DNA from: Candidatus Coatesiibacteriota bacterium
GTDB lineage: Bacteria; RBG-13-66-14
Reading direction: 5' to 3'
Length of the DNA: 7,391 nucleotides
Assembly (NCBI GenBank): GCA_014728185.1
Contig: WJMB01000360.1
Span: 1 to 7,391 of the forward strand
Shown: positions 1 through 6,700 of the stretch, piece by piece
Position numbering within the stretch: the first letter of the stretch is position 1
Layout of the letters: the number at the start of each line of letters is the position of its first letter
Notes under the pieces: model-generated
What the model saw: the letters and a program-made list of their open reading frames with translations, nothing else
What the model was told of the DNA's origin: nothing
The model's database searches: none
Translations under genes and position numbers: made by a program

Positions 1-98
1 CGACCTTTCGGAGCATGTTTTATGCCGCCAGGCAACGCATTAACGGTTGCAGCTTGTACAGCTATAAGAAACATAATAACAAGCTTTTAGTGATACTA

Positions 99-110
99 GA
101 CTGATCAGTC
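99..110. repeat. 12-bp perfect palindrome
   Basis: GACTGATCAGTC is fully self-complementary. A palindrome of this length could be a dimeric regulator's operator or could be chance: about 0.2 are expected in 780 random bases (4^-6 per position). It is followed at 110-116 by CACGTGT, a 7-mer that recurs at 576-582 inside the T-shaped element. No gene start lies close by. Confidence 0.4.
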
Positions 111-279
111 ACGTGTGATAAACATTAACATTAATCAAGCAGTTAGCTGTTGGCAGAGCATGCGAGCTGCATATTATGTTTGTGGCAGATGGAAAGGGCT
201 TCACTTATCCTGGTTTCGCGCCTCGACGATTCTGGTCAGTTTGATCGACTACGTTACTTTCACGGCCCGACAACATCAG

Positions 280-305
280 TTGAAATCTAAGCGCCGTACT
301 ATAAT
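280..305 (+). promoter_or_regulatory. Possible sigma-70-type promoter
   Basis: A perfect -10 hexamer TATAAT lies at 300-305 and a near-consensus -35 TTGAAA at 280-285. The 14-nt spacer is shorter than the usual 16-18, which weakens the call. The -10 is also the left arm of a small hairpin (301-320). If active, it would transcribe rightward through the T-shaped element towards the terminator-like hairpin at 698-715, with no protein gene in between. Confidence 0.22.
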
Positions 306-350
306 AAGCATTGGCATTATGGGACGTGATCGGACCAAATCAGGGCCGAT
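301..350 (+). other. Two adjacent imperfect hairpins
   Basis: Hairpin A pairs 301-305 with 316-320 (ATAAT/ATTAT) and 308-309 with 314-315, leaving a 2-nt AA bulge and a 4-nt loop. Hairpin B pairs 329-333 with 346-350 (ATCGG/CCGAT) and 335-336 with 343-344 around one A-G mismatch, with a 6-nt loop. Both are read directly but are of a size that chance can produce. They could be operators near the possible promoter or part of a transcript. No function is assigned. Confidence 0.3.
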
Positions 351-543
351 ATTGAAAGGCTCACCGAGCAGGTGTTCGCAGTTCGGGTGCATCCGACTTT
401 GATCCAGATACTGGCATGCGCAGCCTTATTGCTTGATAATGATGCAGTTATGAGTCGAGTAGCCATCGGGTGGTCGTTAGTTGCCGGCTGCCATGCAGGG
501 TAGGTTATATACAGAGCAGGCCCCTTGCAACCGCCATTTTTTC

Positions 544-593
544 CTGCTGATAAGTGACAGGCCCATCTGTCACTACACGTGTATTATCAGCAG
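544..593. other. Perfect T-shaped (three-way-junction) palindromic element
   Basis: The outer arms CTGCTGATAA (544-553) and TTATCAGCAG (584-593) are perfect 10-bp complements. Directly inside lies GTGACAG (554-560) paired with CTGTCAC (567-573), a 7-bp hairpin with a 6-nt loop. This abuts TACACGTGTA (574-583), a 10-bp palindrome that fills the rest. All 22 pairs are Watson-Crick, and no base at the three-way junction is unpaired. A T6 tract (537-542) sits just before the element, so on the minus strand the structure is followed by GG and then A6. The layout (outer stem enclosing two hairpins) resembles the folded ends of hairpin-replicating DNA, such as parvovirus terminal repeats. It also recalls folded recombination sites, but no attC core motif (GTTRRRY/RYYYAAC) was seen. 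The junction lacks the conserved unpaired bases expected of hammerhead or purine-riboswitch RNAs. The structure is certain; its function is unknown. Confidence 0.85.
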
Positions 594-677
594 ATTACAA
601 TCGCAACACGGTTCGAACAGATTATACGATCCCTAAGCATCATGTGCCGGTCTAGTCTCGCATGATCATATTATACC

Positions 678-715
678 GAGCGCCCTTCGTTATCAGCGCT
701 CCGTTGGGGCTTTTT
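678..715 (+). terminator. Terminator-like hairpin with competing upstream hairpin
   Basis: GCTCC (698-702) pairs with GGGGC (706-710), including one G-T wobble, around a 3-nt loop, and is followed at once by five T (711-715). This is the layout of a short intrinsic terminator reading rightward. A second stem, GAGCGC (678-683) with GCGCTC (696-701), uses four of the same bases (698-701), so the two cannot form together. That could be an attenuator, or just two chance stems. The T run ends 66 nt before the DUF58 start codon, so it could end an upstream transcript or limit read-through into the vWA operon. The 5-bp stem is short, hence the modest confidence. Confidence 0.4.
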
Positions 716-781
716 GATCCAAAACGAGTATACAACGGCGGGGGGAGCGGAATAAAGCCGGCTGTGCTAAACTAGGTCCTG

Positions 782-1717
782 ATGGAAGCTTATGACAAGC
801 GCGGCCTGTTGGACCCCCGCTCGGCGGCCGCCGTGGGCGATTTGCGCCTGCGGGCGCGGCTGCTGGTCGAGGGCCTGCTGGCCGGCCTGCACCCCTCGCC
901 GCTGCGCGGCGCGGCCCAGGAGTTCGCCGAGTACCGGCCCTACCGCCCCGGCGACGATCCCCGCCGGGTGGACTGGCGCAGTTGGGGCAAGACCGACCGC
1001 CTCTACGTCAAGACCTACCTCGAGGAAGCCGACCTGCGGGTCTGGCTTCTCATCGACACCTCGGAGTCGATGAACTACGCCGGGGAGCGCTCCGGTGGGA
1101 TGACCAAGCTGGACTACGCCCGCACCCTGGCCGCCGCCCTGGCCTATCTGGTGGTGCGCCAGGGCGATCACCTGGCCCTGGGCACCTTCTCCAGCGGTCT
1201 GGGCGAGCTTTTACCGCCGCGGCGCGGCCCGCTGCAACTCGGCAAAGCGCTCTCCCTGCTCGAGGCCGCCGGTCCCGGTGGACGGACCGATTTCGCCGCC
1301 CTGCTGCGCCAGGCCGCCCCGCGGGCCAGACGGCGCGGCCTGTTCGTGCTGATCAGCGACCTCTGGGAATCCGGTGACGGTTTGGATCGTGCGCTGGCCG
1401 GTCTGGCCTCGCGCCGCCACGAGGCGCTGGTGCTGCACCTCCTCGACGATGACGAAGTCGAGCCCCGCCTGCGCGGTCCCCTGCTGTTGGAGGACGCCGA
1501 GGAGGGCGGCACGCTGACCGTCGACGGCGAGAGCCTCTCCAGGTCTTTCGGGAGGCTGGCCGAGGAGTACTACCGCACACTGGAACGGCGCCTGCGCTCC
1601 CGGCGGGCGGACTACCTGCGCCTGACCACCTCGGGCTCCTTCCGGCTGCCCCTCCGCCGTTTCCTCATCCGCCGCCTGCGCCTGATCAGCGCCGTGAGCG
1701 GCCGTCGAACACGATGA
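782..1717 (+). CDS. DUF58 family protein with vWA/MIDAS fold
   Basis: This 311-residue protein is the short, soluble form of DUF58; no signal peptide or membrane helix is visible. The family signature runs from about residue 47 to 83: EFAEYRPYRPGDD (47-59), then VDW (63-65), and the KT..LYVKTYLEE stretch (70-82). It is followed by a von Willebrand A-type metal site: DTSES (D92, S94, S96), T169 in GGRTDF, and D193 in LISDLW. DUF58 proteins are typically encoded with MoxR AAA+ ATPases and BatA-type vWA proteins. A role as the cytoplasmic partner of such a system is inferred. An in-frame TAG at 773-775 and no other ATG before 782 fix the start. The Shine-Dalgarno is weak (AGG at 774-776). A TG-C-TAAACT extended -10-like string at 765-773 would give an almost leaderless message, so it is doubtful. 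The stop overlaps the next start (ATGA), implying coupled translation. No moxR is seen upstream, which is unusual. Confidence 0.93.
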   Translation: MEAYDKRGLLDPRSAAAVGDLRLRARLLVEGLLAGLHPSPLRGAAQEFAEYRPYRPGDDPRRVDWRSWGKTDRLYVKTYLEEADLRVWLLIDTSESMNYAGERSGGMTKLDYARTLAAALAYLVVRQGDHLALGTFSSGLGELLPPRRGPLQLGKALSLLEAAGPGGRTDFAALLRQAAPRARRRGLFVLISDLWESGDGLDRALAGLASRRHEALVLHLLDDDEVEPRLRGPLLLEDAEEGGTLTVDGESLSRSFGRLAEEYYRTLERRLRSRRADYLRLTTSGSFRLPLRRFLIRRLRLISAVSGRRTR

Positions 1718-3564
1718 TCGAACTCACCCACCCCTGGCTGCTCTGGGCCCTGCCGGCGGTGCTGGCGCCGCTGCTGGTCTATTGGTGGCGTCGCCGTCTG
1801 CGACGCCGCCGGCGCTTCCCGGCGCTCAAGCTGGTCCGTGAGGCCGCCGCCGAGCAGAGCCGCCGCCTGCGCCTGCGCGAGCTGCTGCTGACGTTGTTGC
1901 GCATGCTGGCCCTGGCGGCGGTGATCCTGGCCGCCGCTGGTCCGCTCTATCTGCCCGAAAGCGCCGTCGCGCCGAAACGTACCCTGGTGCTGCTCGACCG
2001 TTCGCTGTCGATGAGCGTCGAGGACGAGGTGGACCACAGCCGTTGGGAGCGGGCCGTCGAGGCATTGGCCGCCTGGCTGCGCGGTCTGCCCGAGACCGCC
2101 GTCGTCGATCTGGTCGCCTTCGACGCCGCGCCGCGGCCCATCGTCGCCGGAGCCTATCCCGGCGCGGCCCTCCAGGCCCTGGGCCGTCAGGAGGTCGGCG
2201 TGGGCGGCAGCGATGTTCGCGGGGCTCTGGAGTACGCCGCCGCGCTCATCGGCGAGGAAGCGACGCTGACGCTGCTGCTCTCGGACCTGCCCCGCCCCGA
2301 CAACCCGGAGGGGCTGGATTATCCGGGGCGGCTGCGCCTGGTTCCCGTGGGCGGCGCGGTGAACAACGGCGGCGTAGAGGAGCTATCGCCGGTCAATCCC
2401 CTGCCCCTGGCCGGAGTGCCCCTGGAGCTGCGGGCGAGTGTGAGCGGCCCGAGCCGCCGGTACGAGCTGGTCGCCGACGGTCGCGTCCTGGAGCGTCGCG
2501 AGCTCAGCGGAGCCGGCTCGCTGACCCTCAACGCCGAAGGGTCGGGCTGGAGCGCGCTGGTGCTGGAGGCCGAGGAGCGCGACGCCCTGGCCGCCGACGA
2601 CGCCCGCCGTCTGGTGTTGCGGCTCCCCGAGCCGCCCCGGGTTTATCCGGCAACCTCCGTTCCGGCCCTGGATCTGCTGCTGCGCTCCTCACCGGGGCTG
2701 GCCGAGACTGTCGGCAGTGCGCAGGCCGCCGAGGTGGTCGTCGTTGTGTACCCGCGCCTCGACGCTCTGACCGCGAACGCCGACGCCCTGATCCTGGTGC
2801 CCGCCGAGCGACCGGTTTCGATGCCGGAACTGGGCCTGGAGTTACTGACGCCCGCGGTGTCCGGCGGCGAAGACCGCACTCTGGGTCTGGTCGCTCCGCC
2901 GGGTGGCGACAATCCGATCACCTCCGCGCTGGGCGGCGCCGCCGGGATTCTGGAACGCGGCGGTCTGGTCCGTCGGGCTCCCCGGGTGCGGTTGGACGAA
3001 AACTGGCGGGTGCTGCTGGAGTACGGCAACGGCTCGCCCGCCTTGGCCCTGCGCGAGGAGGACGGCCGCCGGTTGATGCTGTGGCTCATGCCCTACCGCG
3101 CCGCCGACGGCGCCCTGCCCGTCTCCGAGCTCTGGGCGCCGCTGATGTTGCAGACGCTGCGCCTGACCGCTCACGGCGAAACGCCGACCTCCGTCCGCAC
3201 CGGTGGCGACACGCTGCGGCTGGAGCCGGGGCAGTGGCTGATCGACCCCCTGGGGGAGCGCCGCCAGGCCGTCGGCGGCGGGGTCGAGCTGGATCTGCTG
3301 GGCTTCTGGCGGCTCGGTGATGCTGACGATCCCCAAGGGAGGCCCCTGGCCATCAACGCCCCGCCCGGCGAGGGGCGCCTCGGTGAACCCGCCGTCGAGG
3401 AGTATCGCACGCTGATCGGCGATGGTGTAGAGGTCGTCGAGCTCGACGAGTTGGCCGCCTCGGCGGGATCGGCGCCCCTGCCGCTGTGGCGCTGGTTGCT
3501 GATCCTCGCCGCACTGCTGCTCACCACCGAGCTGATCCTGGCCCTGGGGCGGCGGCGGGGTTGA
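1714..3564 (+). CDS. BatA-type membrane-anchored vWA protein
   Basis: This 616-residue protein opens with the BatA N-terminal double-membrane module. TM1 (about 8-24) is followed by an Arg-rich cytoplasmic stretch (26-34) and FPALKL, then TM2 (about 56-80). A vWA domain (about 88-215) has MIDAS residues D95, S97 and S99 in DRSLSM, S166-D167 in GGSD, and D191 in LLSDLP. Residues about 222-305 look like a beta-sandwich ending in the DALAADDARR segment typical of these proteins. Residues about 308-580 probably form the alpha/beta, amidotransferase-like region found in related proteins, though no catalytic triad was identified. A final helix (about 592-611) ends in GRRRG, so most of the protein should lie outside the cytoplasm, tethered at both ends. 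It starts within the DUF58 stop codon (4-nt overlap) and so is translationally coupled to it. The family is linked to MoxR/DUF58 systems in protein-complex maturation or envelope stress; the specific role here is unknown. Confidence 0.9.
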   Translation: MIELTHPWLLWALPAVLAPLLVYWWRRRLRRRRRFPALKLVREAAAEQSRRLRLRELLLTLLRMLALAAVILAAAGPLYLPESAVAPKRTLVLLDRSLSMSVEDEVDHSRWERAVEALAAWLRGLPETAVVDLVAFDAAPRPIVAGAYPGAALQALGRQEVGVGGSDVRGALEYAAALIGEEATLTLLLSDLPRPDNPEGLDYPGRLRLVPVGGAVNNGGVEELSPVNPLPLAGVPLELRASVSGPSRRYELVADGRVLERRELSGAGSLTLNAEGSGWSALVLEAEERDALAADDARRLVLRLPEPPRVYPATSVPALDLLLRSSPGLAETVGSAQAAEVVVVVYPRLDALTANADALILVPAERPVSMPELGLELLTPAVSGGEDRTLGLVAPPGGDNPITSALGGAAGILERGGLVRRAPRVRLDENWRVLLEYGNGSPALALREEDGRRLMLWLMPYRAADGALPVSELWAPLMLQTLRLTAHGETPTSVRTGGDTLRLEPGQWLIDPLGERRQAVGGGVELDLLGFWRLGDADDPQGRPLAINAPPGEGRLGEPAVEEYRTLIGDGVEVVELDELAASAGSAPLPLWRWLLILAALLLTTELILALGRRRG

Positions 3565-3603
3565 GAGCCGGCGTCAACCACTCTCCCAATCGACCCAAAG
3601 CTA

Positions 3604-3612
3604 TGCTATTCT
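3604..3612 (+). promoter_or_regulatory. Possible extended -10 promoter for the kinase gene
   Basis: The 149-bp gap between the BatA-type gene and the kinase (3565-3713) contains an AT-rich patch at about 3598-3616, standing out from GC-rich surroundings. Within it TG-C-TATTCT matches an extended -10 layout (TGn plus 4 of 6 bases of TATAAT). No good -35 is seen 16-18 nt upstream. It would place transcription about 95 nt before the kinase ATG. No intrinsic terminator was recognised in the gap, so read-through from the Bat pair is also possible. Confidence 0.25.
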
Positions 3613-3713
3613 ATACGTTGTCGCCGTCGGTAGCGCCGATGACCTCCTCGCTCCCGGCGATTTCGCGTTGACCGACACACCGGCTATTCTCCAGCGGTCG
3701 ACCCCGCCACCCC

Positions 3714-6700
3714 ATGCCCCATAGTACCACCCGTTATATCTGGATCATCTTCCCCGCGCTGTTGATCATCATCACCACGGTGGGGGTGGTTCTGGACGCC
3801 AACGTTCAGCGAAGCGCCCTGGTGGATTTCGCCGAACGTGAGCAGGCGCTGGCCCAGAGCAAGGCGGCCTCGATCCTAGACGCCGTGGCGGACTACGAGG
3901 GTTCACTGGAGACCCTGAGCGACACCGGCGTCGTCGGCGATCTCGACGATGTGAAGCTGGGCATCAACCTGATCTACAAACGAGCCCGGCACCGGCACAT
4001 CCCGGCCCTCGTACGCGTCTACCTGATCAATAAAGACCTGGAGTCCGTCTACGCCGTACCCGAGGATTATCCCATCCAAGGCCCCAACCTGACCGAGCCC
4101 GAGAGCGGTTCCTGCGGAGCCGGGATGTCCTTCATCGAGGCACAGCGCACCCAACGCACCATCATCTCGGCCCCTTTCAACTACGCCGGTGACGTCCAGT
4201 TCACCATCAACCAGCCGCTCAACCTGCCGGACATCGAGGGGGTCCTGGTCGGCACGGTCAGTCTTTCTACCTTTGTCGAGCGGCTCTTCGACGACGGGCA
4301 ACAGGCCTGCCGCCGCTTCCTGATCGATGAGGACGGCGGGATGATCGACAACTGCGAGCAAACGCCGCCCCTGGTGAACATGCTCGACTACTTCGGCGCC
4401 GAGGACTCCGCGGTGACCGAGCTGCTCGGTCTGCGCCTGCAGTTGGGGCTGCCCGGGGTGGCCCGGTTGAGCGACGGCGGTGGCTCCGAAAACGCGCCCG
4501 AGAAAGACCTGGTCGTCCACTACAGTCCGCTGAACATCGGCGGGCACCGCTTCTACCTGGTCGCCGTGCTGCCCTGGGACGAGGTCATCGCCCCGCTGTC
4601 CCAGACCCAGCGTCGCAACTGGATAGTCTTCGGTGTTCTGGTGCTGTTCACCGTGGCTCTGGGCGCCCTGCTCTGGCGTCGACAGTCCCGCCGCCTGCGC
4701 GAGGAGATGACCGGAGAGCTCCTCCAGGCCCGGCGCGAGCGCCGCCGCTCCCTCGAGAACCTGCGCTCGATCAACCGCGCGCTGACCGTCGGCGGCGATC
4801 TGGAGCAGGTCATCACCCTGGTCAGCGGCCATATCGTCGAGGCGCTGGATCTGTTGGCGGTTCAGGTCTTCACCGTCGTCGGCGCACAACCGGAACCCGA
4901 CGGCCCGCGTTCCGCCTCCGATTACCGCTATTCCGTCTCGCCGGTGGTCTACAGCCCGCGTGTACCCGCGGAGCGGCGAGTCAAGATCGACGAATTCGAA
5001 CCGCGCTTCCAACCCGTGCTGGATTATCTGGTCGATCTGGTCCACGATAGACGCGGTCCGGTCAGGCTCGATGATCTGGAATCCCTGCCCGATGAGATTC
5101 GCCGCAACGCCGCCGAAAGTGTGCGCTACATGGAAAAACTCGGCGGTTGCTGCCTGATCGCCTGCCCGCTGTTCTCCCGCACCGGCTTCGAGGGCCTGGC
5201 GCTGATGCTGCCCCGCCGCAGTGATCTCAACCTCAACGAGTTCGAGACCTTCGCCGGCTACCTGGCCCAGGGGATCGGCTCCACCCAGGCCGAGGAGCGC
5301 CGCCGCCGGGCTCTGGCCGAGCTCGACGAGTCCTACGCCCGTCTGCGCGACTTCAACAACATCGGCGCCGAGATCCTGGCCGAGAACGACCTGGTCCATA
5401 TCTGCCGCCGGGTGGTCGACGCAATCACCAACCATTCGACCTTCCAACGGGCGGTGCTCTCGCTGATGGAGGACGATGTCCTGCATCGCTTCGCCTTCTC
5501 CAACCTCTCCGAGGCCGAGATCCAGCAGTTGCTCAGCGGCCCGCCGACCACCCGGGAGCGTATCGAGGAGATCCAGGAACGGGCGCTGACCATCGGCAAG
5601 TGTTACTACCTGCCCGCCGCCCGGGCCGACGGACTGCTCGTCGACCAGAGCATCCCCTCGCGGGCCGATCCGGGCTCCTTCCAGGACTGGGACCCCAACG
5701 ACTTCTTCTTCGTTCCCCTGATCGGTCAGCACGGCGAGTTCCTGGGGATGATCTCCGCCGACGATCCCCGCGACGGCCTGGTGCCCACCGAGTTCAGCAT
5801 CCAGCCCCTGGAGTCCTTCGCCAACCTGGCCGCCCAGGCCATCGCCACCGCCCGGTTGCGAGAGAACCTGCGCCGCTCCCGCGAGGAGTTCCGCTCCCTG
5901 TTCCGCGACGCCTCCGACGCCCTGTTCGACCTGGACGCGGGCTGGAACCTGCTCAACATCAACCGGCGCTTCGTCGAGCTTAGCGGGCGCGGGCACGAGG
6001 AGCTCGAGGGTCTGCGGATAACCGAGCTGGTCCGGGGCGAGTCTCGGGAAACCCTGGTGCGAGCCCTGGAGCGCCTGGACTCCGGGCTGGGTCCCCAGGA
6101 GATCGAGTTCATTCTGGAGCACCCCGTCGAGGGTGAGCGCACCATCCTGCTCAACGTCGAACGCAAGGAGCGCTTCACCCTATTCAGCGAAGCCGCGGGC
6201 GTCTACCAGGGCTCGCTGCGCGACGTGACCACGGCCAAACGGGCCGAGCGCGAGATCCTGCGGCGTCAGGAACAGCTCAAGATCATCAACAAGCTGGGGC
6301 GCCTGGCCCTGTCCTCCTTCGACCGCAAGACCCTGATCACCCAGACCGTCGACGCCCTCAAGGACAGCCTGGACTACGACAACATCGCCGTCTTCATGGT
6401 CGATGAATCCGGCGGAGAGCTGGTCCTCGAAGCCATCAGCGGCTTCTACGAGGTCCTGATCAGTGTGGGCTACAGCCTCTACCTGGATCAGGGCATCGTC
6501 GGCTGGGCCGCCAGCACCGGGATGACCCGCTACGTCTCCGACGTTTACAAGGAGTCGCGTTACGTCCAGCCCGTCGACGTTTTCGAGGTGGGCAGCGAGT
6601 TGAGCATTCCCCTGCTGGTCGAGGGCGAGGCCATCGGGGTGCTCGATATCCAATCGAACAAGATCGCCGCCTTCGACCCCGCCGACATCTCGGCCCTGGA

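Larger units (their letters stand above)
1..781. other. Low-GC, gene-free region rich in inverted repeats
   Basis: No convincing protein gene was found in these 781 bases. All frames are broken by stops, and the longest open frame (95 codons) shows none of the C/G third-position bias of the downstream genes. A hand count gives about 48% G+C, against roughly 55-78% in sampled lines of the three genes. The composition changes at about 737-760, just before the DUF58 start. I saw no tRNA, rRNA, RNase P, tmRNA, SRP or CRISPR signature. The region does contain structured DNA: a 12-bp palindrome (99-110), two neighbouring hairpins (301-350), a perfect T-shaped palindrome (544-593) and a terminator-like hairpin (698-715). 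It could be a regulatory or noncoding-RNA region, the remains of a mobile element, or a chimeric assembly join. Which of these applies cannot be decided from the sequence. Confidence 0.7.

Noticed and set aside
51..88. AGCTTGT/ACAAGCT inverted repeat followed by TTTT
   Set aside because: About one 7-bp inverted repeat with a loop under 25 nt is expected by chance in 780 bases. The loop is 21 nt and the T run is short and overlaps the stem.
115..402. 95-codon open frame from a GTG start
   Set aside because: Ninety-five codons is unremarkable at 48% G+C. It lacks the third-position bias of the real genes, has no clear Shine-Dalgarno and no recognisable domain, and its repetitive N-terminus comes from a short AACATT tandem repeat at 121-132.
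544..593. Hammerhead ribozyme, purine riboswitch or integron attC as explanations of the T-shaped element
   Set aside because: The junction has no unpaired conserved bases (no CUGAUGA...GAAA core, no purine-riboswitch junction), and no GTTRRRY/RYYYAAC attC cores are present.
610..618. GGTTCGAAC, resembling a tRNA T-loop
   Set aside because: The flanking bases cannot form a 5-bp T stem and no acceptor, D or anticodon arms are present. GTTCGAAC is simply an 8-bp palindrome.
2043..3320. 425-codon + strand frame inside the BatA-type gene
   Set aside because: It is Arg/Gly/Ala-rich, as expected from out-of-frame reading of GC-rich codons. The BatA-type frame has clear domains, membrane helices and a MIDAS motif.
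3486..3671. 61-codon open frame across the BatA-type stop into the gap
   Set aside because: Most of it overlaps the 3' end of the BatA-type gene in another frame, and it shows no domain or ribosome-binding site. Its stop only serves to limit the kinase start.
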